64,000 nt of DNA, taken from the NCBI GenBank assembly GCA_001910725.1, contig MJGA01000023.1, positions 62,001-126,000 on the forward strand. The letters are read 5' to 3'. A model generated the notes under the pieces. The model saw nothing but the letters and a program-made list of their open reading frames with translations. It had not been told where the DNA came from and did no database searches. The stretch's first letter is position 1. The number at the start of each line of letters is the position of its first letter. The translations under genes were made by a program, and so were the position numbers. This document shows positions 9,570-20,108 of this stretch, in pieces. The stretch comes from Phanerodontia chrysosporium. Taxonomy: Eukaryota; Basidiomycota; Agaricomycetes; Polyporales; Phanerochaetaceae.

Positions 9570-10239
9570 TGTCACGGATGTGACGGTGCTGCCCTATTTT
9601 TCGCCGATTTTTGGCTATTTTCCTCGATTAATCCAACGGGCGAGCAGCCCTCGCGCCGTCTGGAGTTCTAGCCGCCCACACTCAGCGCCTGGCCATGCAG
9701 CGCCAGCGCCCTGATGGCGCATCACCCCTAGACGCCGGCGCATCCCGCTGCGCGCTCAGACACTGCCCGGATCACCGGTCTGCCTTGCAACCGGTCCCCC
9801 GGATCGCCGAGGAGGCACTGTCATCCCTGATGACTCCCCTCGCCGAGACACCCCGAGCTGTCATCCTGATTGACACAGCCTCGGCCCGACGCAGCCTCGG
9901 AACACTGCCAGCTGACACAGCCTCATGACACAGCCCCGGTGCAGCCTCGCCGGCTGTGCTGAGCACTGCCCATCAGCTTATGTAACCGTACAGCCTGCCC
10001 TGAACTCTGGTAGTATATATAGGTAGCACCTCTCGCTCCTGTCCGTCATCTCGACCTCTTGGTCAATACGGACAGGTAAGCCCCCGTTTGTAAAGTAGAA
10101 TAGCTCACTAATACACTCTTGGTCAATACGGACAGCTGAACAAGTTTGTTCGTCGCTGCGTGACTCGCTCCGCCGCGCCTCGTCGTCGACCTCCCCACTT
10201 GCCCTCCCTCGTGAAGCGTTGAGCCCTAGCTCCGCGACA
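9570..10239 (+). repeat. 3' LTR of complete chromovirus
   Basis: This 670-bp copy matches 1887-2556 in every stretch compared and is followed by the duplicated GCAAG, after which the outer pol resumes. Confidence 0.95.
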
Positions 10240-10244
10240 GCAAG

Positions 10245-11963
10245 ACCCATCTCCTCGCTGATCCGCTCTCCCGGCCCTCCTCGCTGCATGTCTCCGACGA
10301 AGACGACAATCGCTCGCAGATAGTATTGAAGCCAGAGCTGTTTAAGATAGCCGCCACGGTAGCTTTCGCAAACCCCTCCCCCCTCGAGAAGCGCATTCGC
10401 GACTGCTCCGAGAAGGAAAAGGAAGTCGCAGACGCCCTGCAGACTCTCCGAACCAAGGGGCCCCGCAAGTTGCGCAATGGCGTTCTCGAATGGGAAGAGG
10501 ACAACGGCCTCCTGTACTACCATGGGAAAGTCTATGTCCCGAACAGTGCCGCGCTGCGCAACGACGTCATCAAGTCTTGCCACGACGCGCCGACCGCCGG
10601 ACACCCTGGGAAACACACTACCCTCGAGTTGGTCTCTCGGTACTATTGGTGGCCGCGCATCTCCGCTGACGTTAGCCGCTACGTGCTCGGCTGCGATCAA
10701 TGCCAACGGTACAAGTCCGCCCCACATCCGAAAGCCACCTTACAGCCCCACGACGTCCCTTCAGGGCCTTGGGAACACGTCGGCGTGGACCTCATCACGC
10801 AGCTCCCACGCGATGCCAAGACCAAGAAGGACTCGATCGCGGTCTACGTGGACCACTACTCGGATCAGTGCCACCTTGTGCCGGTCGACTCGACGATCAC
10901 CGCTGCCGGCATGGGTGACGTCCACTACACGGACATCTTCCGCCTACACGGCCTCCCACGCAAGATCTTCTCTGATCGTGGACCTCAGTTTGCAGCCCAG
11001 TACATGCGAGCGCTATACAAGCGCCTCGGCATCGCTACCGGCCTCACCACGGCATATCACCCCGAAGGCAACGGCAAGGTCGAGCGCAAGAACCAGGAAG
11101 TCGAGAAGTTCCTGCGTCTCTTCGTCTCCCAGCGCCAAGACGACTGGGTCGATTGGCTCCCGATGGCCGAGTTTACCCTGAACTCGCACGTGTCTAGTGC
11201 TACCGAGCGCACGCCCTTCGAGATTGTTTACGGCTATACACCAGACTTCACGATCCCGGCCGGCAAACACACCAAGGTTCCCGCCCTCGATGAGCGCCTA
11301 GATCGCATGGCTCACGTTCGCAAAGAGGCCGAAGCTGCCCTGCGCTTAACCAAAGCCCGGATGAAGGAGGAATACGAGGCCGCGAAGAAACGCGCCCACT
11401 CCTTCAAAGTCGGCGATCAGGTTTGGCTCAGCACAAAGGACCTCAGCATCGATCAGCCCTCGCCCAAGCTCGGCCCCCGCCAGCTGGGTCCGTTTAAGGT
11501 TCTGGAAAAGATCGGCGATCTGGACTATCGGCTCGAGCTCCCGAGCTGGCTGAAAATCCACCCGGTTTTCCATGTCAACCGCCTCAGCCCATGGCACGAT
11601 CAGGGCGTCGAGAAGCCTCTGCCTCCCAAACCTGTCAAGGTTGCCGGCGAAGAGGAATACGTTGTCGAGAAGATCCTCGACAGCCGCATATACCGCCGCC
11701 AACTACAGTACAAGGTCCGCTGGAAAGGCTACGGCCAAGCTGGCGACACGTGGGAAAAGGCGGACAACCTCAAGCACGCCAAGGCCCTGGTCAACAAATT
11801 CCATCGCGAAAATCCGGAAGCGCCCCGCAAGCTCGCTGCCACCGCCTTTGAAGCCCTTGCCGCCTCTTTTCGCCCGTTCGTCACCGAAGTCGACGTCTCT
11901 CTCCTTCCTGCCTCCGATCGCGCTAAGGCCGATCTCGATTGGGAGGAGGGGCGCCACATCTAA
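10245..11963 (+). pseudogene. pol: Outer chromovirus pol, second part: integrase and chromodomain
   Basis: The outer pol resumes in frame after the nested element. It contains the H2C2 zinc finger, the DDE integrase core (FSDRG near 10973, NGKVERKNQE near 11080), a GPF/Y module and the chromodomain (about 11655-11830), and ends with TAA. It is nearly identical to 7837-9531. It lacks only its own upstream half, which lies at 1-1886. Confidence 0.9.
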
Positions 11964-12001
11964 CGACCTCGCGAGGACGCTCGGTTTTAGGAGGGGGGTA
12001 A

Positions 12002-12680
12002 TGTCACGGATGTGACGGTGCTGCCCTATTTTTCGCCGATTTTTGGCTATTTTCCTCGATTAATCCAACGGGCGAGCAGCCCTCGCGCCGTCTGGAGTCC
12101 TAGCCGCCCACACTCAGCGCCAGCGCCCTGATGGCGCATCACCCCTAGACGCCAGCGCATCCCGCTGCGCGCTCAGACACCGCCCGGACCACCGGTCTGC
12201 CTTGCAACCGGTTCCCCGGATCGCCGAGGAGGCACTGTCATCCCTGATGACTCCCCTCGCCGAGACACACCGAGCTGATCAGCCTGATGACACAGCCTCG
12301 GCCCGACGCAGCCTCGAAACACTGCCAGCTGACACAGCCTCGTGACATAGCCCCAGCACAGCCTCGCCGCGCAGCCCGCGTCGCAGCCTCGTCGGCTATG
12401 CCGAGCACTGCCCATCAGCTTATGTAATCGTACAGCCTGCCCTGAACTCCTGTAGTATATAAGAGTAGCACTCCTCGCTCCTGTCCGTCATCTCGACCTC
12501 TTGGTCAATACGGACAGGTAAGCCCGTCGTTTGTACTGTAGCATACAACACTAATACAACTTGGTCAATACGGACAGCTGAAGAAGTTGTGCGTCGCTGC
12601 GTGACTCGCTCCGCCGCGCCTTGTTGTCGACCTCCCCACTTGCCCTCCCTCGTGAAGCGTTGAGCCCTAGCTCCGCGACA
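12002..12680 (+). repeat. 3' LTR of the outer chromovirus
   Basis: A 679-bp LTR of the same family. It lacks about 16 bp between two CAGCGCC repeats near 12117 that other copies retain, and it has its own variants, so it is a different lineage from the nested pair. The TATA box, the ATCTCGACCT start and the repeat-bounded intron-like segment are all kept. It joins the DUF6535 coding sequence directly. Confidence 0.93.
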
Positions 12681-15228
12681 CCTCAGCTCCACCACTCTCG
12701 GGATTCTGGCGAAGCAATGGATCCGTGAATATCTTCAGTGGCACAACCCTGCGTCAGCACCGCGCGAAAACATCGTGGTTTGGGAGATGCGCGACGAAGC
12801 GTGGTCGTCATGGAATACCCCGACAATCATCTCTGCAACACCCATTCTCCTCGAGATCGCTATCGTTGTTTTCACTGTGGGGATGGCCGCATATGTTTGC
12901 ACACTGGATCTCGTCGTCGGCATTGTCGTCACCATTTGCATTAGCCTCTTTCTCATAATGCTCACTGCATTGACACTTCTCCCTACTATGTACAGACATT
13001 GCCCGTATCGGTCACCGACTGCCTGGGCTCTGTTACGGCTCTTCAACTTCCTTGCCAGTTGGGGCAGTCAGATGAGCTGTGTTCTTCATCGACTATCGGG
13101 TCCTGCCGTCACGGTGTTGTCAGCTGCGGATCCTTCAGTAACTTCTGCATTCAACAAGCACTTCGAGACTATTCACTCCTTCGAACATACTCATTCAGAA
13201 AGTCCACTGTCATGGCGAATGAGAGAGGTTCACGAGTCACAGATTCAGACCCTCAGCGGCAACGAGGCCAACAGCAGACAAACCACGCTGCAAGGCGAGC
13301 TGGAACTCGAGCTCTCAAATGCAATATCTGGACTCCCGTCCCAATCACCCCCTTGCCCAACAAAATCTGCTTCTGACCCTTTCATCCTCACTGTCCCTGA
13401 TCCAAAGCATCTTGCACCTGTAGTGCAGAATGCATACACCAAAGCCATGAGAGAGGTGGATTTCCTCTACAAAGCTCTGGTCCTTTACATCCTCAATGTC
13501 TCGAATGAGTCTTCTTTGCACTTTGTTGCCCAATGCGCCCGCTCCATGTATTCTCCCCTCACTTGCCCAGCAGATTACCAGGGTCGATCACCAGATGTCT
13601 ACTTCTCAGAACTTGCTCTCGACGGTGCTGTTCGCAACATCTCCATCTATAATATGCTATCCCGTCCGGACAGTACTGGTCCAGGACACATGGGGTCTCT
13701 GACACGCGGCTCGCCATCTGCCTTTGGCCTCAACAGCCTGAACACCCCCATGGCTTCCATTCTTGGTGTACTCAGATGCAAAGTCTATGGAGAATACGTA
13801 CCACGCACCAAATCTTGCACATTCCTACCCCTTGAAGACTTGGACAGTGGTGCAGTTGTAGAGTGTCCAGAGTCACCAATTCACAATGCCCAATTCATTG
13901 TCTCAAACTATGTGTTGGCATATAATCTTCAAGGTCTTGTCCATACCATGCTTCAGCTGAACACACGTGACCTCCGATCAGATCATTACATTGCTCTTCT
14001 ACTACATCGCCGAGCAGAGGAAATGCTGTGGGCCTTGCGTCTTGTCACATTCTACTGGGATTCTGCATCTCCCTTGCGAAGAGCATGTCGTCGTGACTGT
14101 GCTTTGATACTTGCAGATGCACTTCAAAGCATCATGGCCAGTCCTCTGAAGGCGCAATTTGACAACTCATTCCCAACTCTGCGAACGGCTCTATTCATAA
14201 CACTTGCTAAGACCAAGTACACTTTGCGCTGGAGTCCACAGTGTTCATTTGTTCTGCAACTTGAGCAGTCTTCAGGTGCGCTAGATCATGACCTAGAGAT
14301 AATGCAGCTTAAAGTTCATTTAGACAACTCAGATGTGGCACAACATGAAACTGACTGGCTGGCCTTAGCCATTCAGTATAATGCCACTGTCAGTCTTATG
14401 ACAGCATCCTGTGAGGATCTTCGTATCTTCGCTCAGGTAGTCAACCAAGCCCTTCGTACAGTGGATGTTCTCCCCACCCATGGTATTTTCCAGCTCTGTG
14501 ATGTCATGATATCTGCACTTGACCAGCTCAGGTTGTCCCCTGACAATGGCAGTGAATTTCAGAGATTACACGAAACTTGGACGAGTCAACTTCTTCAGGA
14601 CCATGCACTTGGATATCACTGTGGCACTATCACCTATACCTTGTCGAAGGCACCATGTTCAAGAGTTCTTGATTTATTGGAGGCCCTTGTTCCCAATTCA
14701 CTGGATGACATTAAAGGCACACTTGCGACCAATCTCATACGCCTACTGCTTGCCTTCAGAGGGCTACAGTTTAGCACAGATGAGCCAAGTACAAACATGA
14801 TTGAAATCATGCAGGGATCGACAATACTTCTGCAACATTGGCAGCCGCTGTCCGAGACTCCACTAGGCTGGGATCGTCTTTTCATGTGGATAGCAGGCTG
14901 TTGGATACAATCTCTCTCCCGATGCACACCCCTCATCACCGCTGATCATGGTCTGCAATGCAAATTCCACCTCGATGAAATTTTAATGCAACTCAGCATG
15001 CGGTTACGCTTGCTGAAAGACAACCAGCCAAATGGCAATGACTCAGTAACAAATGCATGGGTGGAGACTCTGCTTCAACATCTCAATCTAGTAGAGAATG
15101 GCATCACAGCAGTAGATCTTCTGCTGCGATATACATCTGGTGACACTTGCAACGTATTTCTATGTGCATTACGTGAAGTTGCTGGGAGCCAATTTCCCAC
15201 CAACTGGGAACAATCACAGGCTAATTGA
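12681..15228 (+). pseudogene. DUF6535 membrane protein, 3' part of a gene split by a chromovirus
   Basis: Coding similarity begins right at the LTR edge. The frame from 12682 gives LSSTTLGILAKQWIREYLQW, then a PRENIV-like motif, then two hydrophobic segments near 12820-12990, as in the end of the DUF6535 domain common in agaricomycetes. The frame continues without introns to a TGA at 15226 (817 residues from the first ATG, 12775). The long C-terminal part is helical with no domain I recognise. The gene's 5' part should lie left of the window beyond the outer element. It is called a pseudogene because the retroelement splits the domain, although truncated translation from 12775 is possible. 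Confidence 0.75.
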
Positions 15229-15614
15229 ACACCAACAAACTCCTACCAAGGTGTAATGTTTTGATTGTGACTCCTAGGACAAGGCTAGAGTTACTGCACC
15301 CATGCATGCCTGCACTTGGCACAGTGCATGAGCGGTTCACCTTGGAGGACTTCACCTATGGCCATTGTAGCACTCACTATGGACATTATAGCACACAAGG
15401 TCTTTTATATTCTCTTATAGCACGTTATGGGCACTCCAGCCCACCTTCAGGCCTTAATCTGGACCTTGGTTACATTTCCATTGGCTTCCACACTTGTTCT
15501 TGCTATGCCTCCCTCTCATCATCATCTCACTTATATCTGCCACCTCTGTTCTATATCCTCATGAATTCAACCCCCATGCAGGATCCCCTTTGCTCCTCTC
15601 TCATTGTGTCCATT
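15229..15614. other. 3' flank of the DUF6535 gene
   Basis: AT-richer, pyrimidine-rich non-coding DNA up to the copia insertion point. The short ORF here is not recognisable. CCATT at 15610-15614 is the copia target duplication. Confidence 0.5.
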
Positions 15615-15985
15615 TGTTAATGAGCAGGCGTGAGGCCAACAAGTGACATGCGCAGGCGGACGAATGTGCACCTATCAGACCCCTGACACTGCGTACCCAC
15701 AGGACTCTGCGCTGTGCGCGCAAGTTGCCCTGCACCTCCTGCTCGGTAGACACATTCTACTGCACCACTCTTACATGAGCTCACTGCTCCAGACAGCGAG
15801 CGAATATTCTAGGTTTTTTTATGTCATCTTCTGTAGCTTTCCTTGACATATATGTAGCTAGAGTATAAATACAAGCTCGAGGACACCATCCCCTGTCGTT
15901 CTTGTTGTTCACTCATCTAATACCTGCATGAATACGCCTATTGACTCTGTCATTCTACTACAAGTAAGTCTATCCAATCTTAACA
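15615..15985 (+). repeat. 5' LTR of copia element
   Basis: 371 bp, starting TGTTAATGAGC and ending TCTTAACA, with a TATA-like GTATAAAT near 15863. The bases after it (GGTCATGAGCC) resemble the usual copia initiator-tRNA PBS only loosely. Confidence 0.85.
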
Positions 15986-16057
15986 GGTCATGAGCCCCAA
16001 CTGTGGGCTCACCTTTTGGCTCTGCACTGACCCTGCCACCCAGGCCTAGACTACTCC

Positions 16058-16543
16058 ATGACTGCCAGTGCGAACAGCGGCTCTGACTCCTCGCTGATTT
16101 CAGCATCGGTCCAGATTGAACCCCTTCAGGAAAGCGAGAATATTACACCCTGGGAGGTGAAGATCATGAATATCCTCATGTGTCTAGGGCTCAAGGACAC
16201 CACCACTTTGGGCCCACCTCAGACACCTGAATATGCAGACAAAGTGGCACAAAATTAGTACATGAAGGCCAAGGCTGAATTCAAGCGCCACAGCCTTCAG
16301 GTGCTGAGCCACATTTGCCTTCACGTGTCAAATGCCATACTGGTGTATACCAGTGTGGTTGCCACTGCCAAGAAGGCCTGGAACACTTTGATGGAAATGT
16401 TCCAGCCTAGCGGCATGCACTCGTACATCTTAGTGTACCATAAATTCTACCAGACATGTTGTTCTGACAGAGGGGACATCTCTGATGATGCATCGAGCGT
16501 GCGTCTGAAGACAGGCCGTGCCCTAATCCAAACTATTTCGTAA
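16058..16543 (+). pseudogene. gag: Copia gag N-terminal remnant
   Basis: It starts ATG with a Ser-rich leader, then a region with W-x-V near residue 32. After an in-frame TAG (16256-16258) it continues in the same frame with the AKKAWNTLMEMF motif of copia gag (UBN2-like). The similarity ends near 16530. The nonsense codon and the loss of everything downstream make it non-functional. Confidence 0.7.
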
Positions 16544-19415
16544 GTATGGGCTTACCGGAGGACGCTCACTGACGACAAATAAGCGAGGGGTCCAGGGTGC
16601 TCAGTGTGGACTGCTTGCAGTTGCGCAGAGAGCATAGGATCGAGTCCCGAAGGTGGGTCGTGTGAACACTGACGACGATGCCGCGTCGGGAGCACTAGGG
16701 TCTGAAGGCAATGAGTATGGCAAGGTGTTAGAATTTAGAGTTCGGGTGCAGGTAACTGGCTCGACACACTTCTATTCTCAACGCTGCAGACCCTCCGGCC
16801 CTCCTTATATACATGTAATTACTACTAGAAATTTTTGAGAAAATCGAATAAAAATGCGAAAGATATTTCGCCGTTAGTCAGCAATGACATAATGGGGACG
16901 GTCGACCTTTCGCGCACTGACTCAGTGCAGGGCGCATGTCGCGCGTCACACCCGAAAATCAACACAAGGTGGTAAAACGACGTGAGCAAGTCGAGGCGAA
17001 GTGAGCGGGTTGGAGCGAAGGCGAATACGACGAAGCGAAGCTCAGGTGCAGCTAGAGCGATTGCCGCAGTACGGGAAGGCAGAAACGAATAGCACACGAG
17101 AGTTTTGGGATGTGCGGAGGGGGAACCTGCATTTCAGAGTACCTACCAGGCCTTATATACCGTGCTACGTACTACTAGAATTGTCTAATCCAGCTATGAG
17201 TGTCAGTGGGAAGAAAGTATGAAAAAGGCAGAAGCAAATCTCGAGGCGGAGCTCAGCCAAACTGACACTCTGAGAAAGTGTGCTCTATAACGCGTTCCAG
17301 GCCCTCCTGCCTGGCGGTCGAGTCCCCTGAGGTTGCCCAAAGTAACTTGAGAGCCTAACTTTCCGTAACTTTCCCGCGCGTCCTACCAGGCGCTTAAAGT
17401 AACTAACTTGGGACAAACTAACTTAATATTACTTGAACCCCAATCCCACTTGCGGGATACCACTCTGCCTTATATTCTGCCTCTATAAGGTCGTTCATGC
17501 CTCTTGGGCCTTGTAGATGTTATATAATGAAGATCTTCTTGTGAACACTGCTCCTTGTCACCTCTCGCACCTCAGTTCTGCCACGTGGTCCTGGTGCTGC
17601 TAGCGCCAAAATTCTGGCGATCCCTGCAGCAGTCTGCCACTTTGTTTCAGCATGCCCGCAGGCCTACAGAGATGTGAAAAATCCAGCCCTTGCCCTTCTC
17701 GACAGAGCGTTCGCGCAAGGCACGCATCATCTGAGCGGGACATGAGCGCCATCATGGGACCCCTAGCACTGCGGACCCAGTGTACTCTGTACCGAGAAAG
17801 CTGCCAGCCTTCGTTCTCATCGTTCATCAAATTGCTAATAACATGTAGGGCTTCTTGCTCAATGAGTTTACTATGAAACTTGAATGAACCTGTCTCACTT
17901 GTATCAACTTGTGCTAACTTGCATTCGGTTTTGCTAACTTGTGCTCACTCACACCCACTTACAACACTTGTGCTTACTTGGCTAGTCTAGAGCCATATCT
18001 CTGACTTTATCCAGCTTGAGTACACTCAATACAGATTGTATCAACTGACGCTTGGCGGCTGGTGTGAGTATTGACCGCAGCGCCGCAGTGAGAAGTCGGT
18101 CTGGAGTGCCAGGGGTCACACACTGCCGCCAGCGGCTATGCAGCAGCGATGTCCATGTCAAGCACCGCTGACACGTCTGCATCAAGCTATCCATTCCTGA
18201 CACTAGACAGCATCCATGTGAAGTATAGATGATCGCGTGTCATGCCAGACTGCAAGTTGTGAGGTGCGAGACGTGTGCCGTGAGCGACAAGTGTCTGAGT
18301 CCCCAAAATGGTAATTGCCATCACCCGCGGCTCAGCCCAGTTCGCGGGGGTCAACGCTGGGCTCATACATCTCGGGCTTTGGAACGTTATAGACAACTTC
18401 TGTGGCCCATACAAAGTAACTTTGTTGACATTTTTATGCTTTAGTTTACTGGACGTCACAGAAAGTAACTTTGGTGAGAAAAAGTTAGCAAAAGTTAGCC
18501 GCTCAAGTAACTTTTGATACCATCGAGTCCCCTCCAGGACTGTCCTACCCGCCAATGCTCATGCAAGAATCCAAATTGCTGCTCAGTGAGTGGTGGTCTT
18601 GTTTTTCGGGGTGTAATTCCTATCAGACTCGGCGGTATTGTGGTGCTAATGGCTTCCTAATCGGGTTCGTCGCAAGCGCAGTTCGAGTGCCCAGCGGTGG
18701 AGCGACTGCTTCCACAGGGCATCATCTCGAATTTCGGGTCGTCGGGGCATACTCCAGCCTTAGCCATTTGCACAGTGTGACACTGAGCACCTATATCAGC
18801 AAAAAAAAGACCGCTAGACCTAGCTAGGCCTGCAATGACCAGGCTCCCAGAGCGGGTCAGCGCTTTTAGGCTGGGATTGTAGTTGCCAGCGCAGACATGC
18901 GATCGGTAAGCGTGACCATGTCCATCAGTCTGACATCATAGACCAGGCTCGCCATTATGGTAAGCTAGATCAGGCATGGCCAGGGCTGGCAATGCCTGGC
19001 AAGCGGCTGCGGTTTCAGGCGCACTTTTAGGTTTGGCTGCTACTCAGGCCCATCCCACATATTTTAGACAATAAAATCGATTTATTCGTGGGGATACAGT
19101 ACAGGATACAATACACAAGTGGTTGGATCAGAGGCTCGGCCCGGGCCCTGCGAGGGTCGGCAGGAACCTGTCCGATGAGGACGATGACGTAGAGGACTGC
19201 GCAAGGCCTGACGCCGATGTGAGCATGCTGTACACCGTGCGCGGCTGCCCGCGCATGAGCCCCGCGCATGCAAGCTGTTTACCTTGTACTCTGCGACTTG
19301 TTTCTTCTCCTGAAGTGCCATAAACGACCACAGCGATCAGCGCAGAGAGAGAAGAATGAACACACCCACATTAAGTTCAGCCACCAGCCCAAGCACTCGA
19401 TTCCTAGCCGGCGGC
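16544..19415. repeat. Mosaic of degenerate repeats inside the copia element
   Basis: No gene is recognisable. The segment from TGTTAGAATTT (16726) to about 16890 is an LTR-like piece whose inverted relative lies at 23222-23401. A second related piece (TTATATAC...ACTACTAGAA) lies at 17152-17182. Phrases such as AAAGTAACTT recur at 17340-17410 and 18415-18515, and CTTGTGCTAACTTG-type units at 17880-17980. An A8 run lies at 18800. I cannot assign the remainder. Confidence 0.5.
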
Positions 19416-20108
19416 TGTCACGGATGTGACGGCGTAGCCCTATTTTTCGCCGATTTTTGGCCATTTTCCTCGATTAATCCAATGGGCGAGCAGCCCTCGC
19501 GCCGTCTGGAGTCCTAGCCGCCCACGCTCAGCGCCTGGCTATGCAGCGTTAGCGCCCTGATGGCGCATCACCCCTAGACGCCAGCGCATCCCGTTGCGCG
19601 CTCAGACACTGCCCGGATCACCAGTCTACCTTGCAACCGGTCCCCCGGATCGCCGAGGAAGCACTGTCATCCCTGATGACTCCCCTCGCCGAGACACGCC
19701 GAGCTGATCAGCCTGATGACACAGCCTCAGTCCGACGCAGCCTCGGAACACTGCCAGCTGACACAGTCTCGTGACATAGCCCCAGCACAGCCTCGCTGCG
19801 CAGTCCGCGTCACAGCCCCGCTGGCTATGCCAAGCACTGCCCATCAGCTTATGTAATCGTACAGCCTGCCCTGAACTCCTGTAGTATATAAGAGTAGCAC
19901 TCCTCGCTCCTGTCCGTCATCTCGACCTCTTGGTCAATACGGACAGGTAAGCCGCGCTTTGTATTTCTTTACTATTCTCAATAATAACTTGGTTAATACG
20001 GACAGCTGCATAAGTTGTGCGTCGCCGCGTGACTCGCTCCGCTGCACCTCGTCGTCGTCATCCCCATCTGCCCTCCCTCGTGTAACGTTGAGCCCTAGCT
20101 CCACGACA
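19416..20108 (+). repeat. Chromovirus LTR without target duplication
   Basis: A 693-bp LTR of the chromovirus family with complete ends. It is flanked by GCGGC on the left and GGTGT on the right, so there is no target duplication. LINE coding sequence starts immediately on the right and unrelated repeat lies on the left, pointing to ectopic recombination or deletion at this LTR. It shares private variants with the reverse LTR at 22161-22855. Confidence 0.88.

Larger units (their letters stand above)
1887..10239 (+). mobile_element. Complete Tf1/sushi-like chromovirus (Ty3/gypsy), recently inserted
   Basis: An 8353-bp element runs from TGTCACGG to CCGCGACA and is flanked by the 5-bp duplication GCAAG (1882-1886 and 10240-10244). 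Its two 670-bp LTRs show no difference in the long stretches I compared, pointing to a recent insertion. The order is LTR, PBS, AUG-less ORF, gag, pol (protease-RT-RNase H-integrase-chromodomain), polypurine tract, LTR. A reverse solo LTR of the same family (696 bp plus 5 bp duplication) lies inside pol, so the element proper is about 7.65 kb. The integrase with a C-terminal chromodomain and the self-priming PBS place it with the Tf1/sushi chromoviruses. Confidence 0.95.
1..12680 (+). mobile_element. Outer Ty3/gypsy chromovirus, 5' end beyond window, split by a nested copy
   Basis: This copy of the chromovirus family is seen as a pol 5' part (1-1886), then a nested element (1887-10239) plus one copy of the duplicated GCAAG (10240-10244), then the rest of pol (10245-11963), a polypurine tract just before 12002, and the 3' LTR (12002-12680). 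Its 5' LTR and gag lie left of the window. Removing the nested element restores an uninterrupted reading frame, so the outer copy was probably intact when it was hit. It lies inside a DUF6535 gene, so the five bases after its LTR (CCTCA) are the predicted target duplication. Confidence 0.93.

Noticed and set aside
17880..17980. CRISPR-like repeat array
   Set aside because: The units (CTTGTGCTAACTTG-like) are short, degenerate and without spacers, in a eukaryotic repeat region.
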